Positions 16,001 to 24,860 of a DNA stretch of 42,219 nt are shown here, one piece after another (the first letter of the stretch is position 1; each line of letters begins with the position of its first letter). A program made the translations under genes and the position numbers. Where the stretch lies: contig CAKQVV010000007.1 of assembly GCA_934277845.1 (NCBI GenBank), positions 1 to 42,219 of the forward strand, read 5' to 3'. This DNA is from an uncultured Clostridia bacterium. GTDB taxonomy: Bacteria > Bacillota > Clostridia > Christensenellales > Pumilibacteraceae. The notes beneath the pieces were generated by a model. It was not told the origin of the DNA. It did not search any database and saw only the letters and a list, made by a program, of their open reading frames with translations.

Positions 16001-17794
16001 TTGAAAAAGAAAGAAGTAAAAGTCAACAGAACGCTTATCGGCGGACAGGCGCTCATGGAAGGCGTCATGATGCAGGGCGCGACTTCCATGGCCATGGCTG
16101 TTCGCACCGAAAGCGGCGATATTCTCACCGAAACCAAGCGGCTTAAGCCCAGGCGTTGGTATTCGCGCGTGCCCGTCGTGCGCGGAGTAGTGGCGTTTAT
16201 AAAGTCGCTCATCGGCGGCACGAGCGTGCTTTTGAAAAGCGCGGAAGTCATTTATCCCGAAGAGGACACGCCCGGCAAAGGCTCGTTTGCGTTCGCGACG
16301 GCGCTCGGGTTGGTGCTTGCGATCGCGCTGTTCATGCTGCTCCCGTCGTTTCTCGCCGACATGACGGAAAAACTGTTCGGGATATGGGATATTTCTCTCG
16401 GTATCTTGTGGAAGTCGCTGATAGAAGGAGTGATCCGCATCGCGATTTTCGTATTGTATCTGTTTATCGTGTCGAGGATCAAGGACATACGCCGCACGTT
16501 TATGTACCACGGCGCGGAACACCGCACGATCAACTGTTTCGAGCGCGGCATGGACCTTACGCCCGAGAACGTTCAGAAATGCTCGACCAGACACAATCGC
16601 TGCGGCACGACTTTTCTGTTCTTTGTCATGGTCGTGTCCATACTCGTATTCTCGCTGGCGACCTGGCTGCTGTCGATACTCGGCTGGACGAACATAGGCG
16701 TGTTCGGCAGAATGGGAATAAGGCTGCTGCTGTTGCCGCTCGTCGCAGGGCTTTCCTACGAACTGCTCAGATTTTTAGCCAAACTGCCCGACAATGCGTT
16801 TACTAACGTGCTTCGCGCGCCCGGGCTTGCGCTGCAACGCCTTACGACTTATCCGCCCGAAACCGAAATGGCGGAAGTGGCGATCGCAAGTTTTAATCTC
16901 GTGCGCGAAATGGATGCGGATCCGTCCATTCAACCGCATAAGTTCGGCGAATTTACCATGCCCGAACTGAAAAAAACCGTAAAAGCGCGGCTCGTGAAAG
17001 CGGATATAACCGAGGACGCCGAAGTCGACTGGCTGATCGCGGCGGCACTTCGTAAAAAACGCGGCGAACTCGCGTGCGTGGAAAAGACTACGCTTGCCGA
17101 GTACAGACGCGTCGCGGAACTCGTCGACAAGCGCGTCAAGGGTGTGCCGCTCGATTATATTATCAAACGTTCGGACTTTTACGGCATCAAACTTTACGTC
17201 GACGAAAACGTGCTCGTGCCGCGGCTCGATACCGAAATCGTTGCGGACGAGGTTATCAAATATCTTAATAAAAATAACGGCGGCGAAGGCAAACGCGTAC
17301 TCGACCTTATGACGGGTAGCGGCTGTATAGCCCGTGCTATCGTGGAAAAAACGTCGGCAGACGTCACCGCTTCGGACATTAGCGACGGCGCGCTTTCGGT
17401 GGCAAAACGCAATCTCGACGGTACCCGCGCTGAAACAGTGAAATCCGACGGGTTTAATGAATTGACCGGCAGAACTTTCGACGTGATCGTTTCCAATCCG
17501 CCGTATATCAGGAGCGCGGAAATCGAAACGCTTCAGCCCGAAGTCAAGTGTCAGCCGCATATCGCGCTTGACGGCGGCGAGGACGGACTGGACTTTTACC
17601 GCATTATCGCGGACAACGCGGGCGCGTACCTTTCGGACGGCGGCGTGTTGTTCCTCGAAATCGGCTATGATCAGCGCGAGGACGTGACGAAGTTACTGGA
17701 AAAGAACTTTGCGAACATCGCGTGCGTAAAGGACTACGGCGGCAACGACAGGGTGATTTTCGCCGAAAAGAGAACGACGGAGAATGCACAATGA
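16001..17794 (+). CDS. prmC: Fused DUF1385 membrane protein and PrmC release-factor glutamine methyltransferase
   Basis: A single 597-codon frame joins two normally separate proteins. Residues 10-300 are a DUF1385 protein: IGGQALMEGVMMQG, several membrane spans, and the conserved MYHGAEHRTINCFE and CSTRHNRCGTTF. From about residue 315 follows PrmC: a helical domain, FYGIKL, VLVPRLDTE, the SAM loop DLMTGSGCIARAI and the catalytic NPPY at 499-502. PrmC methylates the GGQ glutamine of release factors, and prfA is the next gene, overlapping by ATGA. The start is TTG 16001 with a weak AAGGG site. An internal ATG at 16958 near the junction lacks a good ribosome site, so separate translation is not favoured. 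DUF1385 function is unknown to me. Confidence 0.9.
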   Translation: MKKKEVKVNRTLIGGQALMEGVMMQGATSMAMAVRTESGDILTETKRLKPRRWYSRVPVVRGVVAFIKSLIGGTSVLLKSAEVIYPEEDTPGKGSFAFATALGLVLAIALFMLLPSFLADMTEKLFGIWDISLGILWKSLIEGVIRIAIFVLYLFIVSRIKDIRRTFMYHGAEHRTINCFERGMDLTPENVQKCSTRHNRCGTTFLFFVMVVSILVFSLATWLLSILGWTNIGVFGRMGIRLLLLPLVAGLSYELLRFLAKLPDNAFTNVLRAPGLALQRLTTYPPETEMAEVAIASFNLVREMDADPSIQPHKFGEFTMPELKKTVKARLVKADITEDAEVDWLIAAALRKKRGELACVEKTTLAEYRRVAELVDKRVKGVPLDYIIKRSDFYGIKLYVDENVLVPRLDTEIVADEVIKYLNKNNGGEGKRVLDLMTGSGCIARAIVEKTSADVTASDISDGALSVAKRNLDGTRAETVKSDGFNELTGRTFDVIVSNPPYIRSAEIETLQPEVKCQPHIALDGGEDGLDFYRIIADNAGAYLSDGGVLFLEIGYDQREDVTKLLEKNFANIACVKDYGGNDRVIFAEKRTTENAQ

Positions 17795-18864
17795 ACATCG
17801 AAAAACTCGAAGGGATCAAAAAAAAATACGACGAACTCACCGGGTTGATCGTAAAGCCGGAGATCATCGCCGACAATAAAGAGTGGACGAAACTCGTCAA
17901 AGAACGTTCGGAGATCGAGCCGGTCGCGGAAACTTATGACAAACTGAAAGCGATCGACAAGGAAATCGCCGATCTGAAAGAAATGGCGGCGGACGACAGC
18001 GACAAGGAAATGCGCGAACTCGCCGAAGTGGAACTCGGCGAGAAAAAAGCCGAAAAGGAAAAGGTCGAGGGCGAACTGAAAATTTTGCTGCTCCCGGTCG
18101 ATCCAAACGACGAAAAGAACGTCATCATCGAGATCCGCGCGGGAGCGGGCGGCGACGAAGCCGCGCTGTTTGCAGCCGAACTCATGCGCATGTACAAAAT
18201 GTACGCCGAAAAGCGGCGTTTCAGGACGGAGGACGTGGACATCAACGCCACGGAACTGGGCGGCGTCAAGGAAGCGGTTTTCTCCGTTTCCGGCGACAGC
18301 GTGTTCTCGTGTTTGAAATTCGAGAGCGGCGTGCATAGAGTTCAGCGCGTGCCCGACACCGAGTCGCAGGGCAGAATCCACACTTCGACCGTGACCGTGG
18401 CGGTACTGCCCGAAGTCGAGGACGTGGTGGTGGAAATCAACGAAAAGGACCTTAAAATCGATACTTACCGATCGGGCGGAGCGGGCGGACAGCACGTCAA
18501 CAAGACCGAGTCCGCTATCCGCATTACGCACATTCCCACCGGCATAGTCGTTCAGTGTCAGGACGAGCGTTCGCAGATCAAGAACCGCGAAAAGGCGATG
18601 AAGGTCTTAAAGTCCAAACTTTACGACAAGATGCAGGATGACGCGGACAAGGAGTACTCGCAGAACCGCCGCGCGCAGGTCGGTACGGGCGATCGTTCCG
18701 AGCGCATCCGCACCTACAACTTTCCGCAGGGGCGCGTCACCGATCACCGCATAAACCTCACGTTGTATTCGCTGGAAAACTTCATGAACGGCGACATCGA
18801 AGAAATGCTCGACGCGCTTCGCATTGCCGACCAGACGGCTCGGCTCGAAGCGGAAATCGACTGA
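17791..18864 (+). CDS. prfA: Peptide chain release factor 1
   Basis: Terminates translation at UAA and UAG. The 357-residue length is typical. It has the stop-codon-reading PxT motif as PDT in RVPDTESQGRIHTST and the catalytic GGQ in GGAGGQHVNKTESAIR, whose Gln is the PrmC substrate made by the gene upstream. ATG 17791 overlaps the PrmC stop (ATGA); a longer in-frame start lies within the PrmC coding region. Coupled expression of factor and modifying enzyme is the expected logic. Confidence 0.97.
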   Translation: MNIEKLEGIKKKYDELTGLIVKPEIIADNKEWTKLVKERSEIEPVAETYDKLKAIDKEIADLKEMAADDSDKEMRELAEVELGEKKAEKEKVEGELKILLLPVDPNDEKNVIIEIRAGAGGDEAALFAAELMRMYKMYAEKRRFRTEDVDINATELGGVKEAVFSVSGDSVFSCLKFESGVHRVQRVPDTESQGRIHTSTVTVAVLPEVEDVVVEINEKDLKIDTYRSGGAGGQHVNKTESAIRITHIPTGIVVQCQDERSQIKNREKAMKVLKSKLYDKMQDDADKEYSQNRRAQVGTGDRSERIRTYNFPQGRVTDHRINLTLYSLENFMNGDIEEMLDALRIADQTARLEAEID

Positions 18865-18920
18865 CGGCAAACTTTATAAACGCATAAACGGTCGGGATTA
18901 ACCGATATAACAAAAGGGAG

Positions 18921-18946
18921 AAAGGCGGCTTTTGCCGTTTTTTTCT
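18921..18946 (+). terminator. Terminator after prfA
   Basis: AAAGGCGGC, a short T loop, GCCGTTTTTTT: nine pairs including two G-U, running directly into a T-tract. Confidence 0.75.
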
Positions 18947-19005
18947 TGAGAAAACAACGTGCGGCGAAAAATGCGCCCGCTCACGGCGAAAAGGCAGATT
19001 TAACT

Positions 19006-20475
19006 ATGGATAAAAAGCAATTTTACAGGCAGGTATTGATACTTGCGGTGCCGATTGCACTGCAAAACTTACTCACCGCACTTCTTAATATTTTCGATCA
19101 GATGATGGTCGGCTGGCTTCCGGGCGGCGCGGCGGACACGGGACTGAGCGCGGTGCTTCTCGCCAACCAGATAGTGTTTATTTTTCAGATCGTGATATTC
19201 GCGCTGTGCAACACGGTCAATATCTTTATCGCGCAATACACCGAAAACGGCAACGAAAAACTGATTAAAAACCGCGCGGGATTCACTTTTGCGCTGATTG
19301 CGATAGTGTCGTTGATCTTCACGTTCGTGTGCTATTTCGCCGCGGAAGGCGTAATCGGGCTTTTCAATCCGTCGGAAGCATACCGCGGTCAGGCGGCAGA
19401 CTTTTTACGGCTGGTCAGCATTTCGTTCGTGCCGATGGGATTGTCGGTAGGCATAGTGTTTATGCTCCGTGCGCTGAAACGGCTCGGCGCCGCGCTCGCG
19501 GTCAACGTTTGCGCCTGCGGGCTCAACTTTTTACTCAATTACACGTTCATGTTCGGACTTTTCGGGTTTCGGCCGATCGGACTTCTCGGCGCGGCTTACG
19601 GCACGATCGCGTCGCGTGCGGTCGAGTGCGTGGCGATGATAGTCGTTATTTTCGCGCTGAAAAATCCGCTCGTCGGCAATCCCAAAGAAATGTTCCGTTT
19701 CGATACGGGCTTTGCGAAACAGTACTTCAAAATGTTTTTCCCGATACTGTGCAACGAGATTTTCTGGGTGCTGGCGTCCACCGTTTACCTTTTTGTCTAT
19801 GACAAGCTGGAAAACAGCGAAGTTGTGCTCGCATCAGTCAATATCGCGCAGTCGCTCGATAAAATCGTGTCCGTCGTCATGATAGGCGCGGGAAGTGCGG
19901 TGGGCGTAGTTTTGGGCAATATCATCGGCAGGGGCAACCGCTCCGAAGTCAAAAAGTACGCAGGCGAGGCGACGAAGTTCAGCCTTGTGACCGGCGCGGC
20001 AGTCGCGCTGCTGACGGTGGGCGCGGCGTTCGTGGCACCGCTGGTGTTCGTGAACGCCAGCGCGGCGACGCACGTTACCGCCCGCAACCTGATATTTTTG
20101 TATGCGGTCACGGCGATCCCGCGCACGCTCGGCTTTACTCAGGTCATCGGTATTCTCAGAAGCGGCGGCGATACGACGTTTTGCATGATCAGCGAAACCG
20201 TGACGGTGTGGGCGATTTCCGTACCGCTCGCGATGTTGTGCGGACTGGTGTTCGGAGCCGACGTGTACGTCGTCTACCTTGCTTCCAACGTGTGCGAAAT
20301 AATCAAGAATATCGTGTTCGGACTGCGCGTCCGCAGCGGCAAATGGATTAAGTTCGGCATTGCGGACGGAGCGCCCGCGCTAGCCGCGACGGAAGAGGGC
20401 GGAACCGTTCTGGTCGACGCTTCCTGCTCGACGGAAGGATATTCCGTCACGGAAGAAAACGCCGGCGAAGAGTAA
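19006..20475 (+). CDS. MATE-family multidrug/metabolite efflux transporter
   Basis: A 489-residue inner-membrane protein with about twelve hydrophobic spans in two related halves, beginning FYRQVLILAVPIALQNLLTA, followed by NIFDQMMVGW, the characteristic N-terminal MATE segments. MATE proteins export organic cations or metabolites in exchange for Na+ or H+; the substrate cannot be read here. The start is taken at ATG 19006, since the longer in-frame TTG (18946) lies in the tail of the prfA terminator. The ribosome site (AAGG) is weak. The hydrophilic tail after about residue 450 is Ala/Thr/Glu-rich and probably unstructured. Confidence 0.92.
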   Translation: MDKKQFYRQVLILAVPIALQNLLTALLNIFDQMMVGWLPGGAADTGLSAVLLANQIVFIFQIVIFALCNTVNIFIAQYTENGNEKLIKNRAGFTFALIAIVSLIFTFVCYFAAEGVIGLFNPSEAYRGQAADFLRLVSISFVPMGLSVGIVFMLRALKRLGAALAVNVCACGLNFLLNYTFMFGLFGFRPIGLLGAAYGTIASRAVECVAMIVVIFALKNPLVGNPKEMFRFDTGFAKQYFKMFFPILCNEIFWVLASTVYLFVYDKLENSEVVLASVNIAQSLDKIVSVVMIGAGSAVGVVLGNIIGRGNRSEVKKYAGEATKFSLVTGAAVALLTVGAAFVAPLVFVNASAATHVTARNLIFLYAVTAIPRTLGFTQVIGILRSGGDTTFCMISETVTVWAISVPLAMLCGLVFGADVYVVYLASNVCEIIKNIVFGLRVRSGKWIKFGIADGAPALAATEEGGTVLVDASCSTEGYSVTEENAGEE

Positions 20476-20548
20476 AAAAATTACGAAAAACCGCCTGCGC
20501 CGGTTGAAAACGCGGCGTAACCCGGCATAGTATAAAAAAACATTTTTC

Positions 20549-20582
20549 AGCCGCGATTTCCGTTTGTCAAAATCGCGGCTTT
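20549..20582. terminator. Hairpin between MATE and DUF1846 genes
   Basis: AGCCGCGATTT (20549-20559) and AAATCGCGGCT (20570-20580), an 11-bp perfect stem. The T-run is short on the + strand (TTT). On the minus strand T-rich sequence follows at slightly greater distance. It overlaps the promoter of the next gene. Confidence 0.55.
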
Positions 20583-20592
20583 GTGCTATACT
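20564..20592 (+). promoter_or_regulatory. Promoter of the DUF1846 gene
   Basis: TTGTCA (20564-20569), 17-bp spacer, TATACT (20587-20592); predicted start about 20599. The -35 box is in the loop of the hairpin above and the spacer is its 3' arm. Confidence 0.75.
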
Positions 20593-20641
20593 TAACCGGT
20601 TGATACAAATTTCGACACGAAAGAACATCGGAGCGTATTTT

Positions 20642-22126
20642 ATGTTAAGACAGGGTTTCGACAACGACAAGTACCTTAAAATGCAATCGGAGAGAATCCG
20701 CGAGCGCATCGACAAGTTCGGCGGCAAACTTTACCTCGAGTTCGGCGGCAAACTGTTCGACGATTATCACGCGTCCAGAGTTCTGCCCGGTTTCCAGCCC
20801 GACAGCAAACTCAAAATGCTGCTTAATCTCAAAGACCAAGCCGAAATCGTCATCGTCATCAGCGCGGAAGCGCTAGAAAAGAACAAGGTGCGCGGCGATC
20901 TCGGCATTACCTACGATCTCGACGTATTGCGTCTTATCGACGCTTTTCACAGTGTCGAACTTTTCGTCGGCAGCGTGGTGCTGACGCATTACAGCAGTCA
21001 GGCGCAAGCCGTGCAGTTCGAAAACAAACTCAACAATCTCGGCATCAAGGTCTACCGTCACTATCCGATAGCAGGTTACCCTTATGACGTTCAGCATATC
21101 GTCAGCGACGAGGGTTACGGCAAGAACGAGTACATAGAAACCTCGCGGTCGCTCATCGTCGTGACCGCGCCCGGTCCCGGCAGCGGCAAAATGGCTACGT
21201 GTCTGAGCCAACTTTATCACGATAACAAGCGCGGAATCAAGGCAGGTTACGCAAAGTTTGAAACGTTCCCGATATGGAACCTGCCGCTCAAGCACCCCGT
21301 GAACATCGCCTACGAAGCCGCGACCGCGGATCTCAACGACGTGAATATGATCGATCCGTTCCACCTCGAAGCATACGGCGAAACTACAGTCAACTATAAC
21401 CGCGACGTGGAAATTTTTCCCGTTCTCAATAATATTTTCGAGCAGATTTACGGTTTCTCGCCCTACAAGTCGCCCACCGATATGGGCGTGAACATGGCAG
21501 GCTTTTGCATTTACGACGACGAAGCCGTCTGTTACGCCGCGAATATGGAAATCGTGCGTCGCGCGCTGATCGCCGAGGTCGATTATCGCCTTGACAAGGT
21601 GAGCGAAGAAGTCGTGACCAAGACCAAACTGCTGATGAAACAGTCGGGGCTCGATTATTCGTACCGTCCCGTGGTCGCCGCCGCTCTCAAAAAAGCGGAA
21701 GAAACGGGCGCGCCGGCAGCCGCGCTCGAAACCGACGACGGCACCATAGTCACCGGAAAAACTACTTCGCTTCTCGGCGCAAGCGCGGCAATGCTCCTGA
21801 ACGCGCTGAAAGTACTGGCGGGGATTCGCGACGACGTTATGCTGTTGTCGCCCGCCGTTATCGAGCCGATACAGAACCTCAAAACCAAACATCTCGGCAA
21901 CAATAACCCCAGACTTCACACCGACGAAATACTCATCGCGTTGTCCATTTGCGCCGTGACCGCGCCTACCGCCGCGCTCGCGATGCAGCAACTCCCGAAA
22001 CTTCGCGGTCTCGAGATGCACTCGTCCGTTATTCTCTCGCAGGTCGACGCCAACGTCATCAAAAAACTCGGCATAAATCTTACGAGCGAACCGAAGTATC
22101 AGTCGAAAAAACTTTATCACAGATAA
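20642..22126 (+). CDS. DUF1846 domain-containing protein
   Basis: A 494-residue soluble protein covering the whole DUF1846 family length. Recognised from its opening GFDNDKYLKMQSERIRERI, KLYLEFGGKLFDDYHASRVLPGF, and YKSPTDMGVNMAGFCI. A glycine-rich P-loop-like stretch TAPGPGSGKMATCLSQ lies at about residues 175-190, suggesting nucleotide or phosphate binding, although the first Gly of a strict Walker A is a Pro. The family is common in Bacillota and, to my knowledge, has no assigned biochemical role. Start ATG 20642 has GGAG eight bases upstream. It is monocistronic, between its own promoter and a terminator. Confidence 0.9.
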   Translation: MLRQGFDNDKYLKMQSERIRERIDKFGGKLYLEFGGKLFDDYHASRVLPGFQPDSKLKMLLNLKDQAEIVIVISAEALEKNKVRGDLGITYDLDVLRLIDAFHSVELFVGSVVLTHYSSQAQAVQFENKLNNLGIKVYRHYPIAGYPYDVQHIVSDEGYGKNEYIETSRSLIVVTAPGPGSGKMATCLSQLYHDNKRGIKAGYAKFETFPIWNLPLKHPVNIAYEAATADLNDVNMIDPFHLEAYGETTVNYNRDVEIFPVLNNIFEQIYGFSPYKSPTDMGVNMAGFCIYDDEAVCYAANMEIVRRALIAEVDYRLDKVSEEVVTKTKLLMKQSGLDYSYRPVVAAALKKAEETGAPAAALETDDGTIVTGKTTSLLGASAAMLLNALKVLAGIRDDVMLLSPAVIEPIQNLKTKHLGNNNPRLHTDEILIALSICAVTAPTAALAMQQLPKLRGLEMHSSVILSQVDANVIKKLGINLTSEPKYQSKKLYHR

Positions 22127-22218
22127 TGCGGAAAGGGGTGTAAATTCGCCCCTATAACCCGAATTTTTTGTGATAAGGTTATTTGTAGAAAAGTAACGAA
22201 AAGTTTTCGTTTTACCTC

Positions 22219-22268
22219 GTCATCCTGAGGGAGTGCCGTTGCACGACCGTAAGGATCCCCTACATTAG
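22219..22268 (+). repeat. Dispersed palindromic repeat, copy B
   Basis: Begins GTCATCCTGAG and ends AAGGATCCCCTACATTAGAA. This is the GTCATCC/GGATCCCC variant of the family (compare copy E). The core has GTGC/GCAC arms. Confidence 0.6.
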
Positions 22269-22293
22269 AAACGAACTTAACTTTTAAGATTGT

Positions 22294-22336
22294 AAGTATT
22301 ATGAAAAGAGTATCTTTTCGTAATACTTCTTTTTTT
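22294..22336 (+). terminator. Terminator after DUF1846 gene
   Basis: AAGTATTATGAAAAG (22294-22308) pairs along all 15 bases (one G-U) with 22314-22328, then CTTTTTTTC. It is part of composite repeat copy 2. Confidence 0.85.
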
Positions 22337-22470
22337 CAAATGAAGAAAAAAAGAAGCAAAAAAAGTCACCGGGACACTTTCGGTTGTGTCCCGGACCCCG
22401 CAACTCTTTTAATGTCGAAATATTTTAGCAGAAATTGCACCGCGTGACAACCGATTATTTAATTTTAACG

Positions 22471-22520
22471 GTCATTCAGAGCGTGGCGGGACGCCACGCG
22501 TGGAATCCCCTGCATGGAAC
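22471..22520 (+). repeat. Dispersed palindromic repeat, copy C (best preserved)
   Basis: Begins GTCATTCAGA, ends GTGGAATCCCCTGCATGGAAC. The core is a perfect 8-bp hairpin GCGTGGCG-GGA-CGCCACGC (22481-22499). The rest of the 530-bp gap (22521-22621) holds no recognisable gene. Confidence 0.7.
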
Positions 22521-22621
22521 AAGTAATTATCATTAACTCGCCGCAAGGCGGACATAAACTATTATATCACTCGTTACGCTCGTGCGCGGCTGTCATGTGG
22601 CATTAACGGGCGATAAAACGC

Positions 22622-22650
22622 TTTACTTTGGCGAAAAGTAATAGTATAAT
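22622..22650 (+). promoter_or_regulatory. Promoter of ktrB
   Basis: TTTACT (22622-22627), 17-bp spacer, TATAAT (22645-22650). The ktrB ATG begins eight bases after the -10 box ends (7-base gap), as at tilS, so a leaderless transcript is predicted. Confidence 0.8.
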
Positions 22651-22657
22651 AGTTGCG

Positions 22658-24025
22658 ATGAAAAACGGTGTTTTAAAATCAAAGAAAAACCCGATATTCC
22701 TGCGCTTTCTCAATCAGACGCGCATAATAGTACTGAGTTTTATCGTCGTAATATTCATAGGCTCGGGGCTGCTGATGCTGCCTTTCTCGCAAAAAACGAG
22801 CATTTCGTATCTCGACGCGCTGTTCACCGCGACGACGGCAACCTGCGTGACGGGATTGAGCACGATCGAGATCGCGAACGCGCTTACGCCGTTCGGACAG
22901 GTCGTGGTGCTTTTTCTCGTACAGATCGGCGGCATGGGATTTATGACGCTGGCGTCGGCGACGTTTGTGCTTTTCGGGCACAGGTTTTCGCTTCGGGAAC
23001 GGCTGAATATGCGCGAATACCTGAGCGAAACCGATATGAGCGAACTAAGGCGGCTTGCCGTCAACGTCGTCAGAATGACCGCGATAATCGAAGGCGCGGG
23101 CGTGGTGCTGCTGACTGCGGCTTTCGCGTTCGATTACTCGTTCGGGACGGCGCTTTGGTACGGAGTTTTTCACAGCGTTTCGGCGTTCTGCAACGCGGGA
23201 CTGGACATTATCCCGGTGGGCGACAGTGTGTCGTTATATTCGGGCAATGCGTTTGTGCTGGTGGTGCTTGCGCTGCTGATCGTTGCCGGCGGGCTCGGCT
23301 TTATCGTGATCGGCGACGTAGTGAGAACGCGCAAGTGGAGCAAAATGCGCATAGACAGCAAAATCGTGCTGTCGGTCAGCGGCGTTTTACTATTGTTCGG
23401 CACGCTCGTCTATATGATTTTCGAGTACAACAATCCGGCAACGCTGGGAGAAATGAACTTCGGCAACAAACTCGCCAACGCGTTCTTTTTCTCTGCCTCG
23501 ACGAGGACGGCTGGATTCGCGTCCTTCCCGATTGCGGATCTCAGACCCGTGTCGCGCACGGTGACGATCGCGCTGATGTTCATCGGCGCAAGCCCGGCAT
23601 CTACCGGCGGCGGCATCAAGACCACGACGCTGTTCGTACTCATCGTGTGGATAAGCGCGTTCGTGCGGCAAAAACGCCTGACCGTCATCGGCATGAAGAA
23701 GGTGGGGAGCGAAGTGCGCAGTAAAGCCGCAACCGTACTGGTACTGGCGATAGCCTCGCTGCTGGTGGCGCAAATGTTGCTCACCGGTTTCGACGGGGCA
23801 AACTTCGGATACGAGCAACTGCTGTTCGAGGCGGTCAGCGCGTATGCGACGGTGGGACTTTCTTTGGGTATCACGCCGCTGCTTTCGGCAGGCGGCAAAC
23901 TGACGCTGATACTGCTGATGTTTATGGGCAGAGTGGGCGCGTACACGCTGCTCACGTCCGCGACAAAGCGCGACGACGATTCGGACGCGGGCATCAAGTA
24001 TCAGGAATTCAACGTCATGATGTAA
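22658..24025 (+). CDS. ktrB: TrkH/KtrB-family potassium uptake channel subunit
   Basis: Membrane subunit that conducts K+ (often Na+-coupled) under control of the RCK protein encoded next. The 455-residue protein has four M1-P-M2 repeats. The four selectivity-filter regions appear as TATCVTGL, SAFCNAGLD, STRTAGF and AYATVGLSLG; the single conserved Gly of each is the Trk/Ktr hallmark. SPASTGGGIKTTT in the gate region is also characteristic. ATG 22658 is chosen because the frame's earlier TTG (22628) lies inside the promoter. No ribosome site is visible. Confidence 0.93.
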   Translation: MKNGVLKSKKNPIFLRFLNQTRIIVLSFIVVIFIGSGLLMLPFSQKTSISYLDALFTATTATCVTGLSTIEIANALTPFGQVVVLFLVQIGGMGFMTLASATFVLFGHRFSLRERLNMREYLSETDMSELRRLAVNVVRMTAIIEGAGVVLLTAAFAFDYSFGTALWYGVFHSVSAFCNAGLDIIPVGDSVSLYSGNAFVLVVLALLIVAGGLGFIVIGDVVRTRKWSKMRIDSKIVLSVSGVLLLFGTLVYMIFEYNNPATLGEMNFGNKLANAFFFSASTRTAGFASFPIADLRPVSRTVTIALMFIGASPASTGGGIKTTTLFVLIVWISAFVRQKRLTVIGMKKVGSEVRSKAATVLVLAIASLLVAQMLLTGFDGANFGYEQLLFEAVSAYATVGLSLGITPLLSAGGKLTLILLMFMGRVGAYTLLTSATKRDDDSDAGIKYQEFNVMM

Positions 24026-24052
24026 ACGCCGTTTTCGGCGCGGAGGACATTT

Positions 24053-24739
24053 ATGGTCAATACGATAGGTAAAAATTTCGATCAGTTCGCGGTGCTGGGG
24101 TTGGGACGCTTCGGCAGCGAGATTGCGGTCGCTCTCTCGGAGGGCGGCAAAGAAGTGCTGGCTGTGGACGTAGCCGAGGACAGAGTTCAGGCGATTTCGC
24201 CGCTCGTGACGCATGCGGTCACGGCGGATGCCGCCGACGAGCACGTCCTCAAAGCAATAGAGATTTCTTCTTTCGACGCGGTGGTCGTCGCCATCGGCGA
24301 TATTCAGGCTTCGGTGCTTGCGACCGTGACGTTGAAGGAAATGGGCGCGAAGTACATCGTGGCGAAGGCGAGCAACGACAAGCACAAGCGCGTTCTCGAG
24401 AAGATCGGCGCGGATTACGTGCTCGTTCCGGAAGCCGAAATGGCGCAAAAACTCGCGAACAGACTGATGAACAAAAGGCTGAACGACCTGATGGAAGTCA
24501 ACGACAAGTACAGCATCGTGGAAATCGCGGTACCCGAGGCTTGGTCGGGCAAAAGCCTTATCGAACTGGGCGTCCGCAACAAGTTCCGCGTCAACGTAAT
24601 TCTGGTGCTGGCAGGCGGCGAAGAGGTTATTTCGTCCCCGGGCGGCGATACCGTTCTGGGCGGATCCGACCACATGCTGGTGGGCGGCAACAACGAGGAT
24701 ATACTCAAGTTCACGAAGTATCTCAACAAACTGAAATAA
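24053..24739 (+). CDS. ktrA: KtrA/TrkA-type RCK regulatory subunit
   Basis: Cytosolic regulatory ring protein that gates the K+ channel in response to nucleotides. The 228-residue protein has one RCK_N Rossmann domain with GLGRFG (16-21), VLAVDVAEDR and later DAVVVAIGD, then an RCK_C domain ending in IRK-like GGSDHMLVGG. A single RCK pair fits KtrA; E. coli TrkA has two. A GGAGGA site precedes ATG 24053, 27 bp after ktrB, so both are one operon. Confidence 0.94.
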   Translation: MVNTIGKNFDQFAVLGLGRFGSEIAVALSEGGKEVLAVDVAEDRVQAISPLVTHAVTADAADEHVLKAIEISSFDAVVVAIGDIQASVLATVTLKEMGAKYIVAKASNDKHKRVLEKIGADYVLVPEAEMAQKLANRLMNKRLNDLMEVNDKYSIVEIAVPEAWSGKSLIELGVRNKFRVNVILVLAGGEEVISSPGGDTVLGGSDHMLVGGNNEDILKFTKYLNKLK

Positions 24740-24860
24740 CGCCGCGCGGCACCGCGGAAAGGCACGGCGGCTGACACCAAAGCATATATTGTATTCGGCG
24801 AGATATATAAATAAGAACGTTATATCCGCTTGAAAAATCGCGAAAAACGGAGTACAATAT

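Larger units (their letters stand above)
22143..22410. repeat. Composite intergenic repeat, copy 2 (interrupted)
   Basis: Same modules as 3098-3290: a 27-bp box at 22143-22169, a terminator hairpin (22294-22336), the GAAGAAAAAAAG segment, and inverted repeat CCGGGACAC/GTGTCCCGG (22369-22377, 22386-22394) followed by CCCGCAACTCTTTTAA. Between the first box and the hairpin sits a copy of the other repeat family (22219-22268), making this copy longer. Confidence 0.7.

Noticed and set aside
24830..24858. TTGAAA-17-TACAAT promoter-like sequence just before murB
   Set aside because: The -10 box ends two bases before the murB ATG, so transcription would begin inside the gene. The murB ribosome site GGAG overlaps it, so co-transcription from upstream is more likely.
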